Of a DNA stretch of 64,000 bases, positions 8,908 through 23,900 are shown piece after piece. Made by a program: the position numbers and the translations under genes. The first letter of the stretch is position 1. Each line of letters opens with the position of its first letter. A model generated the notes under the pieces. That model was given only the letters and a program-made list of their open reading frames with translations. It was not told where the DNA came from and ran no database searches. This DNA comes from Romanomermis culicivorax (Eukaryota > Nematoda > Enoplea > Mermithida > Mermithidae), in NCBI GenBank assembly GCA_963922205.1, contig CAWUHX010000013.1, positions 372,001 to 436,000 of the forward strand, in the 5' to 3' direction.

Positions 8908-11900
8908 CTACGAAGAACCAAAGTTTTCATTGAATTTCATGAGGTCTTTGATATGCTCGTGTTTACAGCTGGGCCTAACTCGATTTAGAGCTGCCTCGAA
9001 GTCGACCAATGAAATTTCTCGTAGCTGAAAATAATATAGATTGAGCCGCAGGAGCCAGAAAAAATTTTTTCAGATCCGATGGAGGCGCTGACTAAACTAG
9101 GAGTACTATTTATTTGCAGTAATCGAAAGGATTGAAATATATCAAAATCAAACCACGCCAATCATACAAAAAAATACGTGAAAAGAATTCCAGCGCATTG
9201 CAGTACAATATGTGGACTTACCAGGTTTTAATTAAAAATTTTTTATAATCAAAATCAGCTCACTTCTTTAACGTCAACTTTTATCAAATTTTGCGGCAAA
9301 ATCTCTAAACAAAAATGTTCAACTTAAATTTTTTCATTAAAAATTCAGTTCTTTTCCTTACCTCTAACAGGGCCCATAGCCGCTTCTTTGGCTAATTGAG
9401 TGAGATCGAAATTCGAATAATTCTCCGTCCTGCGGGCAATATAATCGATATCTCGTCTACTTAATGGATTGTTATGCTTATTTAATAATTTTTCGATTAA
9501 TTGACGTCTAGCGTTAGCTTCCGGGAGGCCAACGTAAATTCGTTTCGGAAAACGTCTAAAAAATAATCGAAGTAATAGCTAGTGGCGTGACGGCAATATC
9601 TAAACCTGAGATTTATCTCGGGCTCGGTTTTAGCTCCTGAACAGGTTTAGTTAATCGCAGCAACTATAAAATCTGACGTTCTGATTCAAATGCTAGAATT
9701 GAACCCGAGCTCGGCTTTAGTTGTCGATATCAGCCCCATGTGATATGGATCACCATTTTTTTCCTGGAAGATTTTTTCTACTTGAGAATCAGACCCAAAA
9801 TTTTTTTCCTCAACTTCCACAAATTTTTCTGACCACTTGATCACGGATGCTTTTTCTTTTCATTTCAGGACTATGCCCAAACATTCTGATGTTATCGGAG
9901 TCAGTAACCTGCAAAAATGAGCAAAAAATTGAGAAAATTCTGGTAATGTCAGCCCAATTGAGCTGATGAATGTGGTGTTTTACAGGATGTGAACATACAT
10001 GCATAGCATAGAAATTCTGCTGGGGTGGAATATCAGCCAGGACAGGGGGTGGAATACAAATTTTTTTCGTTATTGATAATGAAAAAAGGTCTTAGAAAGG
10101 TCTTCTAACGTCCAAACAGCATATTTTCACAACTATATTAGTCAGATATGAGAAATAATTTGCTTAGACAGCACGTTTTGAAGTTTTAATGTTACTCCTT
10201 TGGAATCAAGTATGCTTTGTTTAGAAAAATTGTTAAACTACAGCACCATTTCCATTTTCATGACGACTTTCTCTTCTCCCTTGCTCATTTTCCTTCGTCA
10301 ACTTCTCAATCGTAGCTAGTTGAGTCAAATCTGCTGGGGGTCAGCAAGAATCTGCTGGGGGTCAATGAAAATCTGCTGGAGGTCAAAACCCCCGAAACCC
10401 CCCCCCCACGTTCATGTATGGATGTGAAAGCATATTAACGATAGAGATCTTATGAATTTATCTGCTATTAACATTCCTGTGATTCGAGTTAGAGAATTGC
10501 ACTTATATTTTAGTCCGGCGTGGAGCGAAGGAAAAATTTTCGGATTTTCACTTATTAAAACGCTGTAAAATGAACAGTCAGAACATTGAGAAAAAAATTA
10601 AAATCCAACAAATAGGGAGTAATTTGTTTCTCATTCTGGCCCGGAGCGCCGGAAAACTTTTCGAGTTTTTATATTCTAAAACGCTGGAAAACGAATCTCT
10701 ACTACAAATGTTCCTGAATAGAAGCTCTAAAATTACTGTCTAGAATGATGATTTCAATCTTCATCGTCTGTAAATGTAAAAGTTTATGTTGGAAACGTTT
10801 GAAAAATTCTAATCCCCGAGAGAAAAAATTTAGGGAGTTGAGTTGATGAAAAATCTTAATTTTCGGCGAAATAATGACCGTTAAATTTTACAAAATTTAA
10901 GGAGGTATTTCAATTGATAGAAAATGTTGAAGGCTAATTATTAAGTGGAAGTGGATATGCTAACAGCCACGCCTGTCAGAACATGATGACTACTTTTGAC
11001 CTTTTAAAGTTCACCAAAATGCATCTTTTCGGAGAACACAATGAGAACCATGCCCAAAATTTTTTTCCTCATTTCGAATTTTTTTCCACAAAAGACTCCA
11101 TTTGAGGAAAAACGGTGATATAGATGGGTAAAAATTCACCGTAGAACGGCGTCGTCCAGGTCGTGCGGTCTATTTGTTGCTCCAATTATCAAAACTTTAT
11201 CATCAGAAGAGCTTGATGCCTGAGAGAAAAACAAAAACGTAACATCCAAATCAGAAATGCGATAGACCTGAAGAAGTCTTGGTTTCGATTTTAAAAAAGA
11301 AAAGTTGACTATTTCAAGATAATTAACCTCTGAAAATCCAAAATTCTTCTGCGGTTAAAATCTTGTTTGATGTATGAATGATAGGTTGACAGGAAATATT
11401 ACAGCATTCTAATTCTTGACGCAACTACATGACTAATCTAATTTCAGGATTTTTGAACGATGAGATAATCAAACACAGCATATTCTACCAATAGACTGTT
11501 TCGATTTTTCTTCAATTTAATTTTTCATCGACAAAAATTTAACGTTAATTGTAGAGAAAAATACAAGCGTAGAAAAAAAGCTCGATCTACAATTTCAAAG
11601 ATTTGTCATCTATCGATGCAGAAGATCTAAAGATCGGATTTACGGGGCGAATTACAAAATTACAACCCTGCGTGCACCAACGTTCACTCAATTAGCCATT
11701 ATTTTTCGGGATAAACAACCCAGTTAGTCATTTTTTCAAATATCGGGTAGCTAGTGATCTTATTTTCGGAAGCTCAGGTAGGGGCAAACATTCCAACAAT
11801 CTGCATATTGGGAAGTCCAATATGCATGGATGACACTAACTTATCTTAAACAATAAACATGTGTTAATCAAACTTGAGAAGCATATTCTCTGTTTACCAA

Positions 11901-14900
11901 AAACTTACACCGTCAAACTGCAACAAAAATTCGGTCTTCAAACGTCTACTAACTTCGTTTTCTTTGTCGGAACGTTCGCATAAAATAGAATCTATTTCAT
12001 CTGCAAAACAGAAAAAGCTGAAAAGAACACACCATACAAACTTTCCTATGCTTTGATGCTTTTGATCACTTCAAGCAGTTTCGAATAACTATCAGATTTT
12101 CTATTGCAACAAGAAATAAAACACGTGTAAAATAGTATATTCTACCACTAATTCTTCAGTATTAAATACTCAAATGAACAGGGTTCATACAGATTCTCTA
12201 AAATAAGATCTCCTGAATTTCCCAGGTTTTTCCGAATAAATTCGTAGGTTTTTCTTGTATAAAATTATGGAATGATATATGTATGTTTGTACCGAAAAAA
12301 GTCAATCCAAAATACAGATAGTTCATTATAAGCCATTTCCTGGAGCGGCAATCATAGCACTGATGACTGTTTAGCCTATCCAGTGCGCAATAATTCTAGT
12401 GAAAATTCAAACTCTTGAGGTTTACACTTCTCACTCCAGATGTCAAAAACCTAAATTTGAACATCATGATGAGCCTCGCAAAGGAAGAAGGTGGTCATGC
12501 AAATAATAAACTAACTGTGCACGCTTATACCTGGACAATAGGTCCAACAGAATGCAACTCGGTACAAGATGAAGCATCCTCGGTACCAGATGACTTGATT
12601 CTCAGCACCAGATCATGTTACGTGTGTGAATCGATTTCAACTCAGACAAAATGAGATCGATAATTTAGAGACAAACGAAGCAACCAGCGAAGCAATTAAC
12701 TGACTAGTCAGTCAGGGAATCAGTGAATCTACCAATCAGTCATGGAATCAGTGAATATACCAATCAGTAAATCAATGAACCAACCAACCAACCAATCAGG
12801 GAATCTACCAATCAACCGGGAAATCAAAACAACCAATTAAACAATCAGAGAATCAGTGAAGCAACCAAACAATCAATCAAGGAATCAACCAACCAACCGA
12901 TCAACCAACGAAATAACCAACCAATCAATCAGGGAATTAACCAGCAAACCAATCAAAAAATCAACTATCCAACCAGGGAATCAATAAACCAATCAAACAA
13001 TCAAGGAAAAAAACCAATCATGAAATCAACCAGTTAAACAATCGAGGAATCAGTAAAGCAACCAACCAATCAATCAGTAAATCAATCAATCAACCAATTA
13101 ACCAATCAAGGAAATGACCAACCAAGAAACTGATAAGCCAACCAATCAATCCGGGAAACAACCAAGCAACCAATCAGGTAATCATTCGGTCAACCCAGAA
13201 ATCAATGAATCAACGAGTCAGGAAAACTGTTGGGGATGCACTTAAGGCCCTGTCATACTTCACCGCGCGGTACCGCGCGGCGCCGGTTGTTCTATTCATA
13301 CTAAAAAGCGGCGCCGGCCGGCGCCGCGCGGTATCGCCTTTGAAGTATGAATAGGTTTTTGTAATTTTTGCGGCGCCGCGCGGCGCCCCATCAGGTTTTA
13401 ACTGAACCAATACACATTTTTTGAGAAGAGCAAAATCCAAAAGTAAAAAAGCAGCGCCGTACGGCGCCGCGCGGCGAAGTATGACAAGCCACCGCGCGGT
13501 ACCGCGCGGCGCCGCCTGTTAGTATGAATAGGACAACCGGCACCGCGCGGTGCCGCGCGGCGAAGTATGACAGGGCCTTTACGGTAGCAGGCATCCCACC
13601 CACGCAAATCGTGAAAGTGGTGAGAAGGCGTCATTACGTGAGCACAACTGTCTTTAAAAGGCTATATGTGACATGTTATCATCATTCTCATAGTTTAGTG
13701 TATTTTGTGCGAGCCGCCCGTCCGCCATAATTCTGTTGTTCTTTTACGCCAGCAAAGTGGGGCGGCCGAATTGGCGTTTATTTATCGACTGTTTATTGCA
13801 CATATATTCTTCTGCAGCAGCGTCTCACATTCCCGACTTTTACGAGGACCATTGGGTAAGGTTCTCTGGAGTACTCAGGTAGTTTTTCGGGTGCAAGCTG
13901 TTGGATTCCAGTTGCTGAATAGCGACTGAAGCTTGTGTTTAGCTCTGCTAAAGAACTGTTGCACTGTATCAGCCTTTACCAATAGGAAGCTCATTTGAAT
14001 GACCTACAATAGTTAGTTTGGTACAAGCCAATAGACTCTTTAGTTGTATTGCTGACGTCTTGTGACTTAAGCAGATACCTAAACATAACAAAACAAGATC
14101 AGTCAGGGAATCAACCAACCAACCAATCAGAAAATCAACTAGCCAACCAGGGATCAATGAACCAGCCAACCAATCAGGGAAACACCAAACAACCAGGGAA
14201 TCAATAAACCAACTAACCAATCAAGGAAATAACCAAGCAACCAATCAGATAATCAATCAACGAGTTAATTAATTAACCAACCAACCAATCAAGGAATTAA
14301 CACCAACCAATCGGGGAATCAACCAACTAATTACTCGGAGAATCAGGAAGTCAATCATCTAACATTAATCTGAGAATCAACCAAAACGAAACTACTGGAA
14401 AATTAACTAACCAACAAGGAAATCAATGAAGCAACTCATGAACCAGCCAACTAAACAGTCATTTAGGAAATTACCAACTAAATCACGATGTCAATGAACC
14501 AACTAATCAAGAACTCAATCTCAACTAACTAACTGATCAACTAAAGAATCAAGCAACCAAGCAAAAAAAGAATTAATCAAACATCCAGGAAGTGGAAGCA
14601 ATCGACCAGGGAATTAATCATCGTGATCACTGACCATCACTGGAATCCAGTGAAGCATTTATGCATGACTTAATGGTGATATCACTGTTTGTTCAAGCAG
14701 GTGAGCATATATAGGCATGCATAGATTTGCTTTTCAATATGTAAATATAAATCGGAATGACATTATATAGTTAGGACCCTCAACCAGTAGATAAATAAAT
14801 ATTTCAAAATAATCTGCCCCCTGCTACATAAGCTTTCTCGACTTTATCTGATGATTTGACTTTTGCTGGGTTGGTTGGATCATCACTTCGCAAACCGGAC

Positions 14901-17900
14901 AATTTAGCAGCATATTTTTTGGATTAAAACTCTCAATTGGTGGACCATTGATTTTTGATTCTCATCGATTCGTCAAGGGTTCCATGTGCAAGGCTAGATC
15001 GGAAGCTAGTTTTTATTTTGTTTATAATTGAAAAATTGGTTCAACTCCAGTGTTCTATCTGTGTGAGCCTCTTTGACATGTACAAAGGTCAGCCAAAAAT
15101 TTTTCGTACGGAGTAAATTTTTTGTTCACTAAAAATCCAGGATTTAGCGTGTAATTTTGCACAAAACTTCTTTCAGATAACACTCGAATTTATGATCTTT
15201 ATATATAGCGCAAAAGTGCGTGGTATTGAAAAATACAGCTTTACGCTGGAAAAACAATTTCTCAATAACTTATTAAAGAAACATAACGTCCAAATTTTCT
15301 GTTCAAAATTTCTTTATCGTTTTACAAATTGGAAAGTATAATCGTACTGTCATAAGTTTGAAGAACTTCAAACTTGAAATTTCTGAAAATTACGTGAATG
15401 ATGCTTCTGAATTCAAATTCAGCTCCATGATTGAGATTGTTACAAAAAAATTGAAAAAATTGAGATTTTGGCTTTTTAACATGCACCAAAATTCACATTT
15501 TTCATGTCAAATCACAAAAATTTTCCCGAAGATTTTTTTCTAAAGAGCGCGATTTGGGAAAACAGTGGATGAACTAATCCGAAAAATTATACAATAGAGA
15601 CCTGAAATTTTTCGGTGTTTTTTGATTTTAGAGCCCAGGGAAGAGTTTCCTGACCAGGTAATGTCGATGGAATCATTTTGTACTTTGTAAAAAGATACCA
15701 AAAAGATGATTGTCTTGTACAGAAAAAACGCAATTGTATTTAAGGGTGCAGTGCCATAAGAACCCCACCAATAGTCGCCCGCTCTTGACGGGCTGATTAT
15801 TGATTAGATAAAGGTGCATGAAGATGAAAGGAATACGTTTAGGTGCATTTTAGAAAGTTGAAACCTCAAAGTTTTTCGCGCCGTATGCTGATTATGTGTC
15901 AAAACACAAAACAGTTCAAAAGTGACTTCAAGTGAGTCTCAAAAATTCTTTAAAAAAGAGCTTTTCATGCATTTTATTAGATCAAGATCTCAAATTTTCT
16001 AGCAAGTGTCCATGTGTTGAACGATTTCCTGAGTGGCGCTGGAGCTGTCCCACCACTGGCCAATATCGAGGCAGGTGTAACCATCCCGACCAGGGCTCAA
16101 CATTGGCCGGGTTCGGGACCCGTCGATTGGCTACAACACCAATCCTACGGGTGGAATGTTGTATGTTACCATACATCACATGAAGCAAAATTATACATTT
16201 CTAAAATTCAGGACAAATTAATCTCGACACGAAAATGAAGCATTATTTTCATTCGGAATGTATTCTAGGAGGCCCGAATTTCAAAATTTTCCAACGCTTT
16301 GCGCCAGTCATATTCCAAAAATATATTTTACTACTCAAGATTGGCGTGCTGAAAGCATTTGAAATTCATGACAGAAAAATTTCGGTGCACTTCAAAAGCT
16401 GGAAATTCTAAATTTTCCAGGCAAGTATAGCATATACAGGCATATCAATGAACAATCCTTCTTTTGCAATTCAAGAAAAACCAGAAAAATGTATCAAGGA
16501 GAGCATTTGTTTTTAGACAATAATTGCTTATTTCAAGTTTTTCAGTTTTTTCGAGCAAAAATGATTAGTAATTCATTGGTAAAATTTAAAAAAATCCTTA
16601 CCTGCAGAATTTTCATCAGAATGATTTTTCCTATTTAAATTTGCCCTTTAACTATCGTAATTCATAACTTCACAAAGTGAGAAAACATACTAATAAGATC
16701 AACAGAAGAATTGAGAATTAATTGATTTATAGTACTAGGCTTCTAAGTATAGCGCTTGACCCGAATCACCGGTGCTATGCACCGGAAAATTTTGACATTT
16801 CGACTTTTTAAAATGCACAAAAATCCCTTTTTCAGGTTCTCTGAATTTTCCAGGTATAACTTTTTCCTTTAACTTTACGGGCTTCAGGTTCCCTGGATAC
16901 ACTGGTATGCCCTAAAAAATGTGTAGACTCTGAATTAAGCTTGAAAATCAACTTTGATTGCATGCTGTCCATTTTCTACAAGATAAGTGTACAATGCATC
17001 TGGTTCCCTACCCTTGTTTGACATGGCAACCATCAAAACGATTCGGGAACCATCCAAATAATTTGGTTGGCTGGTACCAGATGAACCGATAGGGTTTGAT
17101 CCGGTATGCGAACGCTAAAGGCATTTTTTCAGATCGTTCAGTTCTAACTGCCACCCAGTCAATGTCAAAAAAGAACATGTTAGTTTTGCGATACATGGCC
17201 ATAATAGCCTTACGATTTTTAAAATTGGACGTCCAGCACCGTCTATTCCGCAGATCAGAATTTCCTTAGATAATGATCAATACGAAATAGATGTTCTTTG
17301 ATATGAGATTCATTGATTTTACAATTGATCTTTTTTATTCGAGAATAGTGGAGTTGAGAAGTCTTTCCACTCGACATGTTGCACTGAACCTGTATTCTTA
17401 GAATTATAATAAGTAGAAGAGTATGTTTGTTTGTTTTTCTACGCAAAACTTCTACAGTGAGCTTTGTCAAAAATTGTTAAAAATTTAGTAAGCACACACA
17501 CACAAATTTGCAGTTTGATGTGACATATAGTTATGCAAAAAATCAAACGAATATAACAATAGTACTTGCTTTTGACCTTTCTTATGTAGAAACATTTCAA
17601 GAAAAATAGAAAATAGCAACATATTAACACTTTGTACATATCTTCTGGTTAAATATATATACTTTCTCGGATTGAATTGTTTCAAAATACAAGTGAATGC
17701 CCATAAGATTGAAAACTTAATAGGTAGGTAACAGACATCATAAATCAATGGAACAATAACATTTTGATACTGTCATGCAAGTCATGTCATATCACAAGAA
17801 CAGGTTTTTTAATGCACATTTTAGGCATTTTCTGCACAAAAGGAAATTTTTCGAATTTTTTGAAGTTCTAGATTTTTCTACTCAGCAAATCGATACAAAA

Positions 17901-20900
17901 GTTGAATTTTCCCGGCCTTTCAGAAAGTTAAAATGTCAACATTTTCCGGCCTTTACGCATGATTTGCATTTTTTCGTTACAATTCGAATCGTTATTGAAT
18001 ATACTGATAATCTCATCGTGGCATTGTTGAATGTAAATATTATACTTGGCATATTTCTTCATCTTCTATTCAAGTCATTTTTACGTCCTTCAAATTACTC
18101 AGAATACTTGAACGGCCTAGAATTCTGAGTACACTTATCTAGCGACAAAAATATTTTTTGTTCGTTAACTCTAATATAACGGTTTTACGGCAGCAGTCGA
18201 CAAATCGCTGCAGGAAGAAACTTTCTGACATCAGTGTTGGCAGCTACAACAGTATCCAAACAGAGAAGAATTCATTCTCACCATATAAAAAAGATAGCTG
18301 ATACGTTTACTCATTTTTATTTGAAATGGAACAGAAAAAATTTCTTCGGTGCAAAAAAAATTTTAGCCATTTCTGTAGGGTGCAGATGAGGAGTACAGAA
18401 AAAAATGACCCGGGAGAGACAGAAAATTGAACTATCTCGGCGCAGAGCGCCGAAAAATTTTTACTTTTTCTGCGGCTGATTACACAATTCCAGAGAAATT
18501 ATGCAATTGTTTTTCAACGTCATTCAAAATTCCCTGATTTTTCCAGGTTTCCCAGATACGCATAAAAATCCGCTGAGATTCCCAGGTTGGGTATGCAAAC
18601 TGAATCGAACAATTTTTAAATCGCACGAATTCTAAGTTCAAGAAGAAGCATCCGCAGAGAGAATAAATGGTAAGCACGGAAATTTAAAAAAATAATAGCA
18701 GAGCGTTTCATGACGAACCTATGAAGATTATGACGGGTTGCAATTCTCGTGCCAATACGAATAAGGCTTTCACGAGCTTTTCCGCTTCACCGACCTAAGG
18801 AATGTAATAGAAAAGAATCGTGGAACTATTTCGTTAATTAAGGAACGAGTTTTGCGATAAATAATCGCACTTTATAGCTTTATAATAAGCATACTCTAAA
18901 ACTGGTGAAAGTGAGTTTGAAAAGCATGTTTACGTAAGACAAGGACAATGATCAAAAATATCAGAATGTTATACTCAATGGAGAGCAATATTTCATTATA
19001 AAATTTCTATAACTCACCCATTTAGATGTCAGAGCTGAAGCCGATATATTGAAAAATACGCACTTCGATTCGCCTGAAATGGCTTTAGCCTGTAAAAGGA
19101 ATCTTTCTTGAGAAATTTCACACGAAAGGTACAATTGCACAAATCTTACAAGCATTGTCTTTCCATTGCCTGGAGGTCCGAAGAGCAAAATACCTTGAAC
19201 TGGAGATCGGAGACCAGTGAAAAGCTGAAAAAATACGCAAGGAGGCATTTTTTACGTTCTGAATTCATCGCAACTCGCGAGACTTCAATTCTATTTGAAA
19301 ACAGAGACTCTGAAACAAAAAATTAATTATTTTCTAATAAGGAACGGAAAATTACACTTGCTGGGGGAACACTACGCCCAAATAATAACTTTTCACACGA
19401 CTGAAATTCTGGAAATTGAACAAAAGTGTTGAAACACGTGTCTGTCGAAAGTATATTTTTCAAATTCTGAGAGTATGGAGAATTTTTAAACGTGATACCA
19501 TTGAAAAATTCTCGTCCACATTCTTAGTCAAGATTAAATTTTTTCCAGAGCTCGAAAAAAATCCGTTTGTTGATTTTATATGGATTAAAAATTCGTCAAC
19601 GTTTCAGCATATCAGATTCTAAACTGCACATCAAAAAAACTCCAGGGTGTGTAGCATAAGCAAAATATGTACCTCTGGTTTCAGAAGCGGTAAGACGACA
19701 GCTTCCGTAAGAGCCTGTTTAGCGTTGTCTAGGCCAGCTTAAATAAAACCATGAAACAACTTAAACAGCACAAACTTGAACAATAGAAATAGCATATACA
19801 GACAAGAAAGGCACAAAATATTCTGAAAACTGAAATTGTTAAATGAATTTTTATTATTTTCCATTCATAATTGAAAAACTGAGAAATTTTTCCGCGAGAA
19901 AAATTAAATGTAACGTACTCATTTCTGTGACGAAATAATCGTTTTGCCCAGAAAGAATCTAATTAATAATTCAACCAACTCAATTGTAGGATCGACTTTC
20001 TTAGGATTTTTTAGCTATCAGCAAAAATTAGGATGGGGTCGGATCACATGTGCCAGTACAAGATATCATGTATTATGTGTCCATTTCAAAAAAATTACCT
20101 ATATCGTCGAAACGAACGGTACAACGAGTTTCTAAAACTTGATCTAAAATAAAATTGGCCAATTTTGTGTCGATACCTTTCAATTTCTTAATAGCATTCT
20201 AAGATTTTGAGTAAGTAAATGTTATAATAGAAACGAACAGAAATATATTTCTTAATACTAACGATAGATTTAGTCGCGAAATCGACGACGCTGCTAGCGT
20301 TCATTTTGGATTTTAATTTTGGCGGAGATTTACATCTATCATTGTTGGCAGTTTTTGGGACGATTCTCCATTTTTCTGAGAGGTCAGCTTTGCTTGTGCC
20401 GGGACGGCCTTTCAATTCTAGCTCTAAAAAGTATATAACTTTATCAGATACATAACTAAGACTAAGATTTTATGGAAATGCAGTTGCAAAGATATTTTTT
20501 TCAACCTCCAGAGAAATCCAGAGAAAACACCGGCGACGAAAACGAAGGTACAATATGAATATCGAGATTGTTAGCACAAATATCGAATTTAATTAGAGGA
20601 AACGAGAATAGCATTGCATGGGTTGAAGATCATGTTCGCAAAGCTCAGAATCAAAACTATGTATGGCTTTCAAAAATTAATTCAATCTTACCTATAACAT
20701 TAATGCGTTCCGTTGCCATTTTTAGATTCGTGGACATTTTCTGGCACAACCTTTCTACTTTTTCAACATTCGAACCTAAAAAACATTCGTTAAAAACATC
20801 CAGAGTCCAAAGTTTAAAATATCGAAATCAAACCTGGTTTCTTGTCGTCTCTGAATGCTAAGCCTTTCTTAAGTTCATCTGCGCCTTTTTTGTACAGCCT

Positions 20901-23900
20901 TAACGCTCTCATTTTTTTCTCTATGCCTGGAAATGACGTCAAGACTGAATAAGTTTAGGACTGGAGTGGAAAAGTACATATGAAGTCAAAACTTATAAAA
21001 AAGCAACGGAAAAGAAAACAACCTAGTTTCGATTATACAGTTGGATGTAGGGACACCCTCCCGAACCACTGTTTTTTTTGTTCTCGACCCGTTTACAACG
21101 ACGGCCTAAAATTTGATTGTACCTTTCTAAAAATATTTGTAAAATTTTAGATGAAAATTAACGTGACATATTCATCCTTACTATTTAATACTCAGCAAAT
21201 TATAGTGTAATAGAGTCTGATTATTAACTAGTACTCGATCCTTTATTTTTTCTTAAGGATAGTGGCATTAGACAGACTCAAATGTAAAATTAATATATAG
21301 TAGTAGATTGGAAAACCAAACTTCTCTTTTCAACTTTATCCCACACTCACATCTATAGTCTTTTTTTCTTGAAATATTTCTAAATAATGAAAGTGGAAAG
21401 CAAGTAGTATTTCAGATTTTCACGGTTTTCCGATAAACAATATATCATATTATAGGACTGGAAATTGGTGAGCATACTGTCCGAACTTTCAGCAATTTTT
21501 CGACTGAAAAAGTGTACAGTAAGAGCTCTATGTAAATGATTTTGACGACAGTACTGATTTGTGTCACTTTTTTATTTGGAAGCATTTTATAAAAAACAGA
21601 TTATAGTACAACTTAACATTACAAATTTACAATTTTCCGAAAATGGCTTCTATTTCTAACCATTGTGTATACATACAAAGATTGATGAATGATGTGTAAT
21701 ATGAGTAGGACGAAGGAATTTTCCATACCATTGCATACCTGTAAGAGGTTCGACCAGTTGGGGGAATGATGAATCCAAAATTTTGGGGTGCGGGTCCCAA
21801 CATTTCCAAAGTTTTGGAGAGGGTGGTCGAAAAAACCCCAAAAAAGTCGAAAAAATTTCGAAAATTTTCGCAAAAAAGCACTTTTTTCCTAATTGTTTCC
21901 AATTTTTCCGAGTTTGGGGGGGGTTGGGTATAGGGTTGACCAAGTTGAGGGTGGGGGTCCCACCCAACCTCCCCCTCAATTACAGGTATGTATGAGTGTA
22001 CCTACTACCTGCATAACATAAATCTACCTAGTATGTGTGGTTGGTCACCTAACGTAACAAAAAATTCTTATTACCTTACTATTAGGTCACCTGAACTAAA
22101 GTGTATATCTGGCCGCATTGTGTGTATAATGATAACGTGCTTGCTTGAGAGTTGTGTATGGCACCAGTTTTTTTTGCACGAGCTGTTTTGCACGGTGCAA
22201 AAAAATCACCAAAAAAGTTTTGCACGCCAAAAAATTTTTTGTACGCTAAATAAATAGTCACATTTTTCCACGAACTTTTCTTCCACAAATAAAGAAGTCA
22301 AATTCTTTTCCACACATCAGCGTCTTTTTCTGCACTGGGCTTTCTGCATAGTGCAGAAAAGCCAAAAAAAGTTTGTGCACTGCAGTTTTTTCCTGTTACT
22401 ACTGTTTTTTTCGCTCAAAAATGCTCATAGACGCTTTATTTGTGTATTTTTGATCTTTTTCAAACCTTCTGCTGTTTTTTAGACTAAATTCATTAAGATT
22501 GAGGAAGCATTCGAAATTTTTGAGATTGATTGAAGTCTAATTTATAAGCATCGTGGAACAAAATTTCCAGCAAACTATACGAGAGCATAATGACTTTGAA
22601 TTACATGAGAAATCGACGGTTAGGTCCTCTTGATGACAAGTGAGAGCCCAAAAAAGATACTAATGATTCTGGCGCGAAGCGCCGGAAAAATTTTTTGGGT
22701 ATTGACATTCCGCGACACTGGAAAACCAATTTTCCGAACATTTATTTCAAGAATTACATTCGAATTTTCTGTTCGAAATTCGTACTTTCTAGAAATTTTT
22801 CATTTGAAAAATTTTAAAACCAGTAATTTATTTGTAAACTCTCATGAACTTGGCCGAAATGATATGAGTAAGAAGAGTAGAAATGTCCGAAAACTACTTC
22901 CATACAGCTTTTGAATTGATTTTACGTTAAGAAAGGATTAATCGCTTCAAAAAGTTTACAGACTTGACGTATTGATCCTTCTCAAAAAATGTGTCAAGGA
23001 AAAAATGTGAATCTTCATTAAATATCAAGATAAAATATTGAAGATTACCAATTAAAACATGAGATAATACGTTTAGGATGATGAAAATAGATTAAGTGAT
23101 AAGTGAAGGTAGACATGCTAGAAGCTGCGCCTGAGCTAGGAAATAAATAATTATGTTTATTAAAGTTGTAAAGCCCGGTTCATACTTCTGCTTGGCGAGC
23201 AAATTTACCCTGAGCATGCTCGCCGAGCATCTACAAGCACAGCTCCGAGCATGTTCGGCGAGAATGCTCGGCCAGCATCTTGCTCGGCGAGCATGCTCGG
23301 AGTTGGTTCATACTTCGCGAGCCAATTTTTCGCGGGGACAAATTTCATTTCTGCTTATCGATCGGTCTGTGAGTTTTGCGTTTTGAGATGTATTTTTCCA
23401 AAACCTTGACAATTCGCGTTCTTAACCATTTGTTGCACGTCAAGAATTGCTTGATCAAAAGAAATCGAAGACGATGGTCAGTGCGTCATATGAACAGGGC
23501 GAGGTCCCAGTTTGGTCAACATGCCACACTTTTTTCGGACTTGAAAAATAATGATGCAGAGCGATTTTTTCAAATTTACCGCATGTCGCAACCACGATTT
23601 GATGATTTACTTCGACGATTACATTCCAAAATTCGTTTTTTCCTCACGTCCTTGTAATCGAGTGATTGAACGTTCCACAGAAATTCTTTTTCACGAACAA
23701 GTTCAATAAGTTTAAATTTTTCATCTTCTGATAATTTTTTTCGAATAGACATGACAAAAAAATTTTCACAACAAAAAAATCTACACGCAGCTCATTTTAA
23801 ACTATATACAATGCAAACCGAGTCACAGTTTTACATAGTTTTGCCTTGCCTATAGGCAGTTTTTCACTGTCTATACTTATAATGTATGTTGCTTGACGAG

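Larger units (their letters stand above)
8908..12000 (-). other. Spastin-like gene: second half of AAA domain
   Basis: Five exons, including a 41-nt exon (9304-9264) that fits the phase on both sides. They encode the end of Walker B, pore loop 2 ([15 protein letters not shown]), the second region of homology and the C-terminal helix ending NENFGSS. The usual GYSGSDL block of this family reads NYSNFDL (375-381), a notable departure. The donor of exon 11219-11140 is only 14 bases from the duplicated flank of a hAT-like insertion. Confidence 0.9.

Noticed and set aside
13210..13730. Several Arg/Ala-rich open frames on both strands
   Set aside because: They lie in the GC-palindromic MITE, where stop codons are rare because of composition.
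12690..14600. Possible CRISPR-like array (regular short repeats)
   Set aside because: The repeats are contiguous and degenerate with no unique spacers, in a eukaryotic intron. It is an ordinary tandem repeat.
15982..16238. GC-richer patch open in several frames, possible exon
   Set aside because: No splice sites fit the spastin frame, no domain is recognisable, and the spastin protein is already complete across this intron.
22159..22390. TGCACGGTGCA words considered as a regulatory operator
   Set aside because: They are explained as inverted termini and subterminal repeats of the hAT-like element at 22165-24199.
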